From NCBI GenBank assembly GCA_964354345.1, contig CAYGZL010000170.1, positions 1 to 64,000 on the forward strand: a stretch of DNA of 64,000 bases, written 5' to 3'. The translations under genes were made by a program, and so were the position numbers. This document shows positions 1 through 7,928 of the stretch, one piece after another (positions within the stretch are counted from its first letter, which is position 1; each line of letters begins with the position of its first letter). The notes beneath the pieces were generated by a model, which did not search any database, was not told the DNA's origin, and saw only the letters and a list, made by a program, of their open reading frames with translations. The stretch comes from CAYGZL01 sp964354345. GTDB lineage: Bacteria; Chloroflexota; Anaerolineae; Anaerolineales; UBA4823.

Positions 1-9
1 CTGAGTAGA

Positions 10-926
10 ATGAGCAGTTTGCGAGACGAACAAGGGAGGCAGAATATCCCGGATAGGGGAACTACTGGGCAGAGGAGGGAAGTGAAGCTTCCTGGGACTG
101 ACCAGAGGGCCGAGCCGTCCGCAACACGAGACGAAGGAAAGACCGACGCAGGGCTGTGGGAGAAGGAGATGGAAAGACAGAACCTGATTACAGCAGTAGA
201 GCGGGTCGAGCGAAACGGCGGAGCACCTGGCATAGACGGGATGACGGTGGAAGAACTGCGACCGGACCTGAAAGAGCACTGGTTTGGAGATCAGGGAAAA
301 GCTAGACCAGCAAAGCTATAAGCCAAGCCCGGTGAGGCGGGTAGAGATATCAAAGCCAGACGGAGGGGTGAGGCTGTTAGGGATATCGACAGTAACAGAT
401 CGTTTACTCCAACAAGCGATCGCACAGGTACTAACGCCGCTGTTTTCACCAGCCAGTTACGGATATCGACCTGGACGGAGTGCGCATCAAGCGATAGAGC
501 AGGCGCAGAAGTATGTGCAAGAAGGCTATGGGGGTAGTAGATATAGACCTGGAGAAATTCTTTGACCGGGTGAACCACGACATGCTCATGGCGAGGGTGG
601 CACGGGTGGTCAAAGACAAACGAGTGCTGAAACTGATCCGAGTCTATCTGAACGGTCGAGTAGCTAACCGGAGCCTGGAACTGTTCCGAGAGAAGCTCCG
701 CCGCCTGACGAAGGCTGAGGCAAATGATCTGGAAACGCTGGAAGCGAGGCACAACCCGATACCGAGAGTTGGTGAAGTTGGGAGTGCCGTCAAAACGGGC
801 AGGGTTAGGAGCGGTTGGTAAAAGCCCCTGGCACATGTCCAAATCACCTGTGGTAAACAAAGCCCTGAGCAACGCTTATTTGCGAAACTCAGGGCTGAAG
901 AGCTTGAAAATTCGATATCAAACCTA
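10..926 (+). pseudogene. Group II intron reverse transcriptase/maturase, degraded
   Basis: Remnant of a group II intron-encoded protein. Consecutive pieces in three frames match successive parts of the family: a start-proximal part with GAPGIDGMTVEEL (a likely original start is the ATG at 169, after AAGGAG), then KPDGGVRLLGIST and SYGYRPGRSAHQAI, then VVDIDLEKFFDRVNHD, and finally the C-terminal maturase part beginning IWKRWKRGTTRYREL and running through SKSPVVNKALSNAY. Frameshifts lie near 282, 528 and 720. The palm segment that should carry YADD and the following thumb region is missing: the sequence passes from KLIRVYLNGRV almost directly to REKLRRLT, and then to the C-terminal part. The protein therefore cannot be functional. 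The remnant ends against the 3' end of the convergent transporter permease gene. The family assignment is firm; the intron RNA boundaries could not be defined. Confidence 0.85.
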
Positions 927-2021
927 CTGCTTCTCGTACGGTTCCCCATCCGCCGCCGGGGGTGTCGCCCGTCCGATCACGCCGGTCAAGACGATGATGG
1001 TCAGTAGATACGGCAACATTTGCGGAATGTACGATGGAATGTCCGGCCGGAAGATGCTGATGGTGCTGGTGACGCTGCTACCCAGACCAAACACCAACGA
1101 ACCTAATAAAGCACCAAAAGGCATCCATTTGCCAAAAATCATGGCCGCCAGGCCAATAAAACCTAAACCGGCGGTCATGCCCGGGTTAAAAACATCTACC
1201 GCCTCAAGTGTGAACCAGGCGCCGCTCAATCCGGCGATCAATCCACCGGCCAGCACATTGATGTAGCGTACGCGCAAAACGTCGATGCCCAATGTATCAG
1301 CGGCGCGGGGATGCTCACCTACCGCGCGGGTCCGCAGGCCCCAGGGCGTCTTGTACAATATGTAAAACAAGACGAATACCAGGATCAACATCAAATACTC
1401 GAGCGGTTTTTGGGAGAACAGAATCGGTCCGATCACGGGGATTTTGCTAAGCAATGGAATATTGATAATCGGGAAAGTGCCCGGACCGGCGGGCAGGTTC
1501 TCAGCCAGGAAAGCCCGGTAAAAATAGCCCGTGATGCCCAGGGCCAGCATATTAATGACCGTGCCGCTGATGATTTGGTTAACCTTGTACTTGATCGAGG
1601 TTACCGCATGCAGCCACTGGACAAGAATTGATGCCAGCACCCCGAATAACAGTGCTACCCAACGGCTGATATTGCCAGCCGCGACCGGATCCATCCAATT
1701 CTTCAACAACTGGAAACCAAACAGATTCACCCCATAACAGATCATGGCGGATACCAGCATTTTCCCTTCAATGCCGATATCCACCACGCCAGCGTTTTCG
1801 CAGATCACACCGCACAGTGCTGCCAGAGCAATGGGTGTGGCATAGCGTAGGGTTTGGGCCAGTGTGTCAATGACACATTGCCCCTGGCATTGACCACTAA
1901 TGATCAGGTTCAACAACCACCAGGCAAAGAATAGGATAAAGATGCTGAAGAGCGCCATGACCCACCAACCCCCACGCAGACCCAGTCGAGAACGAGGCAT
2001 CATTTTGGTTTGTGTGGTCAT
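924..2021 (-). CDS. nupQ: Nucleoside-type ABC transporter permease (NupQ/YufQ-like)
   Basis: Inner-membrane permease of a BMP-family (nucleoside/simple sugar) ABC importer, 365 residues and about eight hydrophobic segments. The family signature GVVDIGIEGKML follows the second or third membrane segment, and a cytoplasmic loop carries RAVGEHPRAADTLGIDV, the usual ATPase-contact region of this permease class. The ATG at 2021 is preferred over one at 2036: GGGGGAGGT sits five bases before it, and the upstream permease gene stops just two bases earlier. It is the last gene of the transporter operon. Its C-terminus abuts the reverse-transcriptase wreck at the window's left edge. Nucleoside specificity is inferred from the family and from the nearby cytidine deaminase gene. 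Confidence 0.85.
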   Translation of the reverse strand: MTTQTKMMPRSRLGLRGGWWVMALFSIFILFFAWWLLNLIISGQCQGQCVIDTLAQTLRYATPIALAALCGVICENAGVVDIGIEGKMLVSAMICYGVNLFGFQLLKNWMDPVAAGNISRWVALLFGVLASILVQWLHAVTSIKYKVNQIISGTVINMLALGITGYFYRAFLAENLPAGPGTFPIINIPLLSKIPVIGPILFSQKPLEYLMLILVFVLFYILYKTPWGLRTRAVGEHPRAADTLGIDVLRVRYINVLAGGLIAGLSGAWFTLEAVDVFNPGMTAGLGFIGLAAMIFGKWMPFGALLGSLVFGLGSSVTSTISIFRPDIPSYIPQMLPYLLTIIVLTGVIGRATPPAADGEPYEKQ

Positions 2022-2023
2022 GG

Positions 2024-3421
2024 CTACCTCCCCCATCCACGCGCTTCAACCATCTCTTCTTCATGCTTGACCGCTTTCATGTGATAAATGCCGCGCACAA
2101 TTGCCGGCGCAGCCACAAAAAGCAGCAGTAAAGCCTGGATGAGTGAAATAATATACTTTGAAACTCCGGAGTTCAATTCCATAAAGTCCGCCCCATTACG
2201 CATGGCGCCAAACAGGAGGGAAGATACGATAATCCCGAAAGGATTATTTTTGGCCAATAAAGCAATGGCGATGCTGTCGAAGCCGTAGCCGCTAGAGAAG
2301 AAGAGCTGCATGCAGCGGCAGGTGGACACGCCCAGGATTTCGATAGCCCCGGCTATCCCAGCCAATCCCCCGGAAAGCGCCATGGCGATCACGAGATTGC
2401 GGGTGATATTCACCCCGGCGTACCGGGCTGCGCTTGGATTCGAGCCGACCATGCGCAACTCAAAGCCCAAGGTAGTTTGCCACAACAACCAGTAGACCAC
2501 ATACGCCATCAGCAACGCAAGAATGATGCCGATATGTAAGCGGTCGTATTGGTCAGTAAAGGGCCACCACAAGCGGGTCAATAACGGCACTACAAAGAAT
2601 ATGATCACGCCAACCGCGACGGAGAAGATCATATTTGCCAGGCGTTTCTGCGGTGGCGTGGCCAAACGCTTTTGCCAGCGCGGCTGGCTGAACCACCAGC
2701 GTCCAAAAACATAGGCGATGATCGCAATTAGTAAAGCGACCATCAAAGCATTCATGGGATCTTTTAGCCGTTGGGGTATTTCCCACACGCCCCACAGTTG
2801 GGCGGAAGCTTTAGTAGGTGGAGTTTGCGTGGCGGTGCTATTCGGATCTTTTACGGGTCCACTGATTAGAAACTCGACCAGGCGAAATGCCACATAGTTC
2901 ATCATGATTGTTGTAATTACTTCGTGGGCGCCAAAGCGGGCTTTTAAGAAACCGGGAATACCTGCCCAAATTGCACCTCCTACTGCTCCAGCCAGAATAG
3001 CCAGGGGTAGATGGATGATAGCGGGTAAGCCAGGTAAAGCGAAACCGATATAGACAGACGTAATTGCTCCGATATAGAATTGTCCTTCGACGCCGATATT
3101 GAATAAGCCGCTTTTAAAGCCCAAAGCGACGCCCAAAGCCAGGAAAATGTAAGGCGTGGTAGCGACCAAGGTTTCCGAAAAGCCGCGTTGTTTGAAGAAG
3201 GCGCCCCGAATTAAACCGCTTAAGGCCAGCCAAACTGTCTCCAGCGAGTCGAGTAAGTTTTTTGAAATAAAGAAACTGGTAATCCAGATAACAATCGCGC
3301 CGACGATGAAGGCGGAGGCAATCGCCACCAGCGGTAGGCGAGAAGTTTCCCAGAGCTGGCTCCAGCGGGAGGGCTGAGTGGAATGATTTTCTTTTGAAGT
3401 GCTTGCTGGTCTAGTTGACAT
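2024..3421 (-). CDS. nupP: Nucleoside-type ABC transporter permease (NupP/YufP-like), with insert
   Basis: Second permease of the BMP-type importer, 465 residues. FNIGVEGQFYIGA and the loop MVGSNPSAARYAGVN identify the family. It is roughly 100 residues longer than typical members. The extra part lies about residues 210-300, is rich in Trp/Arg, and contains at least one additional hydrophobic segment (VAVGVIIFFVVPLL). The ATG at 3421 is chosen because AGGAGG lies six bases upstream; a TTG at 3427 is in the same frame but sits against that site. The start overlaps the end of the ATPase gene by 11 nt, indicating translational coupling. It would pair with the NupQ-like permease in the membrane. 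Confidence 0.85.
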   Translation of the reverse strand: MSTRPASTSKENHSTQPSRWSQLWETSRLPLVAIASAFIVGAIVIWITSFFISKNLLDSLETVWLALSGLIRGAFFKQRGFSETLVATTPYIFLALGVALGFKSGLFNIGVEGQFYIGAITSVYIGFALPGLPAIIHLPLAILAGAVGGAIWAGIPGFLKARFGAHEVITTIMMNYVAFRLVEFLISGPVKDPNSTATQTPPTKASAQLWGVWEIPQRLKDPMNALMVALLIAIIAYVFGRWWFSQPRWQKRLATPPQKRLANMIFSVAVGVIIFFVVPLLTRLWWPFTDQYDRLHIGIILALLMAYVVYWLLWQTTLGFELRMVGSNPSAARYAGVNITRNLVIAMALSGGLAGIAGAIEILGVSTCRCMQLFFSSGYGFDSIAIALLAKNNPFGIIVSSLLFGAMRNGADFMELNSGVSKYIISLIQALLLLFVAAPAIVRGIYHMKAVKHEEEMVEARGWGR

Positions 3422-4961
3422 ACTCAACCTCCTGGGTCAAACCAGCCATCAACAATCCTAGTTGCTCGCGCGTCGCCACGGTTGCATCCAATGTATCCAA
3501 TATACGGCCTTTATACATCACTGCGATGCGGTCCGACAAACTCATGATTTCATCCAACTCGGCGCTGACCAACAAGACCGCTGCGCCTTGATCGCGCGCC
3601 TGGACAATTTGTCGGTGGATGAATTCAATGCTGCCTACATCCAGGCCACGGGTGGGCTGATTGACGATTAACAAATGAAATGGACGGGATAGCTCCCGCG
3701 CTACAATGACTTTTTGCTGGTTACCACCCGATAGAGAACCGGCATTGGTTAGAATGGAGGGTGTGCGGATATCGAATTTCTTTACCAACTCTTCTGCCTG
3801 AGTCTTGATTACTGGGTAATTCATCTCAATACCACTTGAAAAGGGCGGTACATAGTAAGAACAGAGGATCAGGTTATCCCGGACCGGGAATGAAAGCACC
3901 AACCCATGTTTATGGCGATCTTCCGGGACATGAGCTGTGCCGGCTTCGATAATATGGCGAGGCGTCGCGCTGGTCACGCTCTTACCAAAGATGGCAATCT
4001 TTCCCTCCATCGCCCGGCGCAGACCGGTCAGGGCTTCTGCCAGCTCGGTTTGCCCATTACCCTGAACGCCAGCAATTCCCAGGATTTCACCCTGTTTTAC
4101 CGTAAGCGATACCCCATCCACGGCCATGTGGCGACGGTCATCCAGCACTCGCAGGTTTTCAACCTCTAAAACAGGTTTCTCAGGATGAGCATCGGATTTG
4201 TCAATTTGTAAGATGACTTCGCGTCCGACCATCATTTCGGCCAATAACGATTGGGTTGCCTCGGCTGGTTTTACGGTGCCGACCATCCGCCCATCACGCA
4301 TCACGCTGATCTGGTTGGCTACGGCAAAGACTTCGCGTAATTTATGGGTAATAAAGACAATCGACTTGCCCTGTTCGATGAGATTGTGCATGATTACGAA
4401 CAGGTCATCTGCTTCCTGGGGTGTCAATACTGCCGTTGGCTCATCCAGGATCAAAATATCCGCCTGGCGGTAAAGCGCTTTAATGATTTCCACGCGTTGT
4501 TGTGAGCCCACGGGTAAATCACGGATAGTTGCATCAGGATCTACTGCAAGCTGGTAGCGTTCGCTCAGGTCACGGATTTGCTTAGCCACACTGCGCCGAT
4601 CTAATATGGCCAGTTTTCCCAGAGCTGCGGACCTGCCGACGACGGACTCCTGACCGAGCATGATGTTTTCGGTAACCGTCAGGGGTGGGACGAGCATGAA
4701 ATGCTGGTGAACCATACCAATCCCCAGGGCAATCGCGTCGTGTGGGTTGGTAATGTGGGCCGTTTGCCCATTCACGAGCATCTCGCCTTCGTCAGGTTGG
4801 TACAGTCCATAAAGGACATTCATGAGGGTGGATTTTCCCGCCCCATTTTCACCCAGTAGAGCATGAATTTCACCTTTTTCCAGGGTGAAATCCACAAGGT
4901 CATTGGCGAGTACGCCCGGGAAACGTTTGGTTATTCCGATCGCTTGTAAAGCTGGGGGCAT
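3411..4961 (-). CDS. nupO: Nucleoside-type ABC transporter ATP-binding protein, duplicated
   Basis: Cytoplasmic ATPase of the importer, 516 residues, with two fused ABC domains as in the NupO/RbsA class. The first domain has a canonical Walker A (GENGAGKST) near residue 38, LPVGSQQRVEI as signature and ILDEPTAVLTP as Walker B. The second domain has a degenerate Walker A (GVQGNGQTEL) but a normal LSGGNQQKV signature, the usual asymmetry of this family. The start ATG follows GGAGTGAGG. It sits between the binding-protein gene, from which it is separated by a hairpin, and the two permease genes, which overlap in series. The whole set forms one minus-strand operon. Confidence 0.9.
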   Translation of the reverse strand: MPPALQAIGITKRFPGVLANDLVDFTLEKGEIHALLGENGAGKSTLMNVLYGLYQPDEGEMLVNGQTAHITNPHDAIALGIGMVHQHFMLVPPLTVTENIMLGQESVVGRSAALGKLAILDRRSVAKQIRDLSERYQLAVDPDATIRDLPVGSQQRVEIIKALYRQADILILDEPTAVLTPQEADDLFVIMHNLIEQGKSIVFITHKLREVFAVANQISVMRDGRMVGTVKPAEATQSLLAEMMVGREVILQIDKSDAHPEKPVLEVENLRVLDDRRHMAVDGVSLTVKQGEILGIAGVQGNGQTELAEALTGLRRAMEGKIAIFGKSVTSATPRHIIEAGTAHVPEDRHKHGLVLSFPVRDNLILCSYYVPPFSSGIEMNYPVIKTQAEELVKKFDIRTPSILTNAGSLSGGNQQKVIVARELSRPFHLLIVNQPTRGLDVGSIEFIHRQIVQARDQGAAVLLVSAELDEIMSLSDRIAVMYKGRILDTLDATVATREQLGLLMAGLTQEVEYVN

Positions 4962-4987
4962 GCCTCACTCCTATTATATTGAAAGAA

Positions 4988-5030
4988 AGGGTGCTGCACT
5001 TGTTTGCACAGCACCCTCTTCGATTGAAAA
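4988..5030 (-). terminator. Hairpin between BMP lipoprotein and ATPase genes
   Basis: Inverted repeat AGGGTGCTG (4988-4996) and CAGCACCCT (5009-5017), followed on the minus strand by TTCTTTC. It lies just after the binding-protein gene and before the ATPase gene. A partial terminator or mRNA-stabilising stem here would give more binding protein than membrane components, a common arrangement in binding-protein operons. The T-run is weak, so complete termination is unlikely. Confidence 0.6.
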
Positions 5031-5038
5031 ATCAGGAT

Positions 5039-6088
5039 TTATTTGTAGCCGGTTTGTAGTGAACCGTCAATCAAAGCCTTGCTGGCTTCAGAGATTTTAT
5101 CCTTGACAGTCTGTGGGATCTTGCTATCCCAATCATGGAAGGGGGCTAATCCAACACCGCCGTTTTGCAGGTTGGCGGTGAACATGCCAGCCTTGTCTGT
5201 CTTTCCATTAACTGCCTTCAGGAAGTTATAAACCGCCGCGTCGACGTTCTTGGCCGCGCTGGACAACAAAGCGTCCTTTACCTCAGCATAGGTGTTGTAT
5301 TGATCAACATCAACGCCGATCGCCATCAGGCTTTTTTCTTTGGCGGCCAGCAAGCCACCATTACCAGTGTTGCCGCCGACGCCGAAGATGACGTCGCAGC
5401 CCTGGCCGATCATACTTTGGCCAGTCTCTTTACCCTTGGCAGGATCGATGAAGGAGGGGATGTAAACGTTCAGAGCCTTGACGTCGCTCTTCATCCACTT
5501 GGCGCCATTCTGGAAACCCACCACGAAGCGCACAACGGGGGGGATTTCCATGCCAGAGACGGTGCAGACGGTGCCGGTCTTGGTCATTCCGCCAGCCAAA
5601 ACGCCCGCCAGGAAACCAACCTGGTCTTCCTGGAACATCAAGCTGGTGACATTCTTCAGGCCGCCATCGACATAGCAGTCCTTGACCGTGTCAGGGCAAG
5701 CGGCTGAATCCTTGGTGGGGAAGTAGGCATTGTCGATGATGGCGAACTTGATGTTCGGGTACTGCTTGGCCTTGGCCGCCGTCGCGTCGCCCATCAAGAA
5801 GCCTACCGTGACAATGACGTCATATTTTTCGGTGGCGAACTGATCGATATTCTTTTCGTAGTCAGTGGGTTGCTTGGATTCGATGTATTTTGCATCGTAG
5901 CCAAATTCTGTGACGGCCTTCTGAACGCCATCCCAGGCAGACTGGTTAAAGGACTTGTCGTTCACGCCGCCCGTATCAGTTACCAGGCCAATTTTGAGTT
6001 TCTTGCTGGTTGTTGCGCCGCCACAGGCCGAAAGAATTAGGGCGGCCATAATGAAAATGGACATAACAACGTACAGTTTCTTAGACAT
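5039..6088 (-). CDS. bmpA: BMP-family substrate-binding lipoprotein
   Basis: Extracytoplasmic nucleoside-binding lipoprotein of the ABC importer, 349 residues. An N-terminal signal peptide ends in the lipobox LSAC, lipid anchor Cys22. The diagnostic opening of the BMP family follows: KIGLVTDTGGVNDKSFNQSA near residue 32. Further family blocks are visible, such as VGFLAGVLAGGMTKTG and VIFGVGGNTGNGG. GGAGAAG precedes the ATG. Several Cys residues (for example in AACPDTVKDC) could form disulphides. First gene of the operon bmpA-nupO-nupP-nupQ. Ligand specificity cannot be read from the sequence; purine or pyrimidine nucleosides are the usual ligands of the family. Confidence 0.9.
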   Translation of the reverse strand: MSKKLYVVMSIFIMAALILSACGGATTSKKLKIGLVTDTGGVNDKSFNQSAWDGVQKAVTEFGYDAKYIESKQPTDYEKNIDQFATEKYDVIVTVGFLMGDATAAKAKQYPNIKFAIIDNAYFPTKDSAACPDTVKDCYVDGGLKNVTSLMFQEDQVGFLAGVLAGGMTKTGTVCTVSGMEIPPVVRFVVGFQNGAKWMKSDVKALNVYIPSFIDPAKGKETGQSMIGQGCDVIFGVGGNTGNGGLLAAKEKSLMAIGVDVDQYNTYAEVKDALLSSAAKNVDAAVYNFLKAVNGKTDKAGMFTANLQNGGVGLAPFHDWDSKIPQTVKDKISEASKALIDGSLQTGYK

Positions 6089-6176
6089 GACCTTTTCTTC
6101 TCCGTATTTAATGAAAAAATGTGAAAGTTGTGAGTTGGGTCAGTAAATCAACGAGAAATTGAAGATAATCGATTTT

Positions 6177-6192
6177 TAATCAGCTTACCTCC
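6177..6192 (-). promoter_or_regulatory. Upstream SD-like block with TGATTA in bmpA leader
   Basis: On the minus strand the bmpA leader contains AAGGAGGTAAGCTGATTA, a near-perfect anti-16S match that lies 88 nt upstream of the bmpA ATG and is not followed by a usable gene. A 10-codon frame from the CTG just after it closes at once. A block of the same design occurs in the leader of the peptide-binding-protein gene at 22328-22342, at almost the same distance from its start. Function is unknown; a ribosome standby site or a leader-peptide start are possibilities. Confidence 0.45.
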
Positions 6193-6230
6193 TTTCCTTC
6201 ATCTTCTCTTATATCTAATTACCCAAGCTT

Positions 6231-6259
6231 AGTTTAGCACGAAATGAGTAAGTGTGCAA
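6231..6259 (-). promoter_or_regulatory. Predicted promoter of the bmpA operon
   Basis: Minus-strand TTGCAC (6259-6254), a 17-nt spacer, and TAAACT (6236-6231). Transcription would begin near 6224, giving a leader of about 135 nt that contains the SD-like block at 6177-6192. Found by eye from the consensus only. Confidence 0.5.
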
Positions 6260-6333
6260 TGTGTCATTCTTCACTTTTTTACACGCCAATGTAATCCGGA
6301 TTGTGGTTGTCACCTCCAGTGGAAATAAAACAT

Positions 6334-7404
6334 TCAGGGTGTGAGTGGAATAGATTGCGCACCGGTATCAATAGCTCCAGCGACCAGATCGGTGAGTATT
6401 CGGTTGACCCATTGCTGCCTTCCAGCACTAAAGAGAAGTTCATTGGTCTGGCTAATGCGGAGCGGGGCTTCGAGCTGCAGATTCCCCTGTCCTGCAATTA
6501 ATGTGGACCAGAGGGTGCGAAGGGTACTTTCCAGGTCCACATCGATGGTCGCTGCCCAATGTTCTAAAACTTCGGTCGGTGGATCCTGGCTGCCGATCAG
6601 GTTCAATCCTTGGTCGGATATACTTTTTAGAAGTGTGTCCTCCCCACTGCCTGGAAAGACAAAAACCGTTTGCACGCTCTGCTGGACCAATTCATCGAGC
6701 ACTGCCTTTTCTTCCAGTGGGTCAGTTGGGTCAGAAATTTCGATAGCAGTCGGATATTCATTAAATGGTGGATATGCCGGACGACAAAGTCCGCAGAAGT
6801 ACCTGGCGCCATTCAGGAAAGCTTGCCTGGCAACCTGGCTGGCAGGCGAATCTTTGGGCACCAGGATAGCTGTGCGCCAATCTGGCGTGATCACCGCACC
6901 GATCGAGCCGGCGATGAAGGCTAATTGGTCAGGCCTATCGGTCGCGGTAAGAAGGATACTCAAGTTGCTGGCAAGTTTCAATCCTGAAAAACCGATCCCC
7001 AGGAATTGTATGTTGGCGTTAACGCTGGCCAGCTCTGCCAGGTCGGAGTTCGGCGGCAGGGCTACAACGAGTTTCGGGTTTTGCGCCAAAGAGTCTGGAG
7101 TCAAAGCAGCCTGAACTTGCAAGCGAAACCCTGCCTGTGAAGATAACCTCGTCAAAATCGTCTGCACCTGTTGGCTCAGTGTGTTTTGTGCGTTGGTTGG
7201 TGCGATGAGCAGGACCAGTGGAGGAGGTGGGCTTGGGGAAGGTAACGGCGCTGCCGTTGCAGGGGGAAGGCTGACTGTTGGCGTCTGGTCATATACCGGC
7301 AGTGACGGCGTGGTCGTGGCCGAACTACAGCCAGTTCCTGCCAGGTTTATCAGCGATAAAGCCAGAAAGAAAATGATGAAAGGAAGGTGGTTGTGTGTTT
7401 TCAC
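6334..7404 (-). CDS. Divergent BMP-like lipoprotein
   Basis: About 356 residues if started at the GTG at 7404 (the frame is open to a TTG at 7434). A hydrophobic signal segment ends in AGTGC, a plausible lipobox. A Pro/Ser/Thr-rich tether (about 30 residues) follows, and then a mixed alpha/beta region. Blocks such as DQLAFIAGSIGAVIT, QTVFVFPGSGEDTLL and GLNLIGSQDPP fall in the order expected for a BMP or periplasmic-binding-protein fold, but the canonical N-terminal D-x-G-x-NDKSF motif of the family is absent. It is transcribed separately from, and upstream of, the nucleoside importer operon. I infer an accessory or alternative binding lipoprotein; ligand unknown. Assignment to the BMP fold is moderate, lipoprotein status is good. 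Confidence 0.6.
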   Translation of the reverse strand: MKTHNHLPFIIFFLALSLINLAGTGCSSATTTPSLPVYDQTPTVSLPPATAAPLPSPSPPPPLVLLIAPTNAQNTLSQQVQTILTRLSSQAGFRLQVQAALTPDSLAQNPKLVVALPPNSDLAELASVNANIQFLGIGFSGLKLASNLSILLTATDRPDQLAFIAGSIGAVITPDWRTAILVPKDSPASQVARQAFLNGARYFCGLCRPAYPPFNEYPTAIEISDPTDPLEEKAVLDELVQQSVQTVFVFPGSGEDTLLKSISDQGLNLIGSQDPPTEVLEHWAATIDVDLESTLRTLWSTLIAGQGNLQLEAPLRISQTNELLFSAGRQQWVNRILTDLVAGAIDTGAQSIPLTP

Positions 7405-7422
7405 CTTGGTCTGTATTTTACT

Positions 7423-7451
7423 ATGACAAACCAAAGAAATAACTTTATAAT
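7423..7451 (+). promoter_or_regulatory. Promoter placing the start at the HAD gene ATG
   Basis: ATGACA (7423-7428), a 17-nt spacer, and a consensus TATAAT (7446-7451). Six bases later comes the ATG at 7458, so transcription would start on the start codon itself. No Shine-Dalgarno sequence is present. Predicted leaderless transcript. Confidence 0.6.
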
Positions 7452-7457
7452 ATTCAC

Positions 7458-7928
7458 ATGATCGAGATGAATATCCCCGGGAGGGGAGACCTCCAACTTG
7501 AGTATCTGGTTAGCGACGTGAATGGCACCCTGGCTGTGGACGGTCAGTTAATGGAAGGCTTGCCGCGACTGATCAAGGGCTTGCGCGATCGCCTGGAAAT
7601 TCACCTGCTGACGGCGGACACGCATGGCAAGCAGGTCGTAATTGATCAGCAGCTGGGCCTGAAGGCTGTCCGCATCCAGCCTGGGGATGAAGCCGCCCAA
7701 AAAGCGGAGTATGTCCGCCAGTTAGGCGCTGAGCATGTTGTGGCGATTGGCCAAGGCGCCAATGATGCGGCAATGCTGCGGACAGCCGCGTTGGGTATCT
7801 GTGTGTTTTCGGTGGAGGGGGTGGCAGTTGAAACTCTCTTGGCGGCTGATTTAGTGGTCGCCGATATCTATGCCGCGTTGGAATTGCTCGAAAAACCATT
7901 GCGAATTGTTGCGAGTCTAAGAAAATGA
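7458..7928 (+). CDS. HAD-family hydrolase, soluble P-type-ATPase-like
   Basis: Small cytoplasmic HAD-fold protein, 156 residues, resembling the 'soluble P-type ATPase' group (COG4087). Motif I is SDVNGTLAVDG with the nucleophile Asp20. The usual second Asp of phosphatases is replaced by Asn22. Motif II is LLTADTHGK, the motif III Lys lies in GDEAAQKAEYV, and motif IV is GQGANDAAML. There is no cap domain and no membrane segment. P-type ATPases also lack the second Asp (DKTGT), so the change does not by itself imply inactivity. The stop codon overlaps the start of the next gene (ATGA), indicating coupling to the DUF389-like membrane protein. The substrate is unknown. Confidence 0.75.
   Translation: MIEMNIPGRGDLQLEYLVSDVNGTLAVDGQLMEGLPRLIKGLRDRLEIHLLTADTHGKQVVIDQQLGLKAVRIQPGDEAAQKAEYVRQLGAEHVVAIGQGANDAAMLRTAALGICVFSVEGVAVETLLAADLVVADIYAALELLEKPLRIVASLRK

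Noticed and set aside
291..872. A 193-codon minus-strand frame across the reverse-transcriptase remains
   Set aside because: The plus strand shows clear group II intron protein pieces; the minus frame is their antisense.
724..1266. A 180-codon plus-strand frame as a complete protein
   Set aside because: Only its first ~65 codons are the reverse-transcriptase C-terminus. The rest runs antisense through nupQ.
5165..5707. A 180-codon plus-strand frame opposite bmpA
   Set aside because: bmpA has the lipobox and BMP motifs; the opposite frame has no features of a real gene.
6341..7114. A 257-codon plus-strand frame opposite the BMP-like lipoprotein gene
   Set aside because: The minus-strand frame has a signal peptide and tether and makes sense as a protein; the plus frame lacks a ribosome-binding site and any domain.
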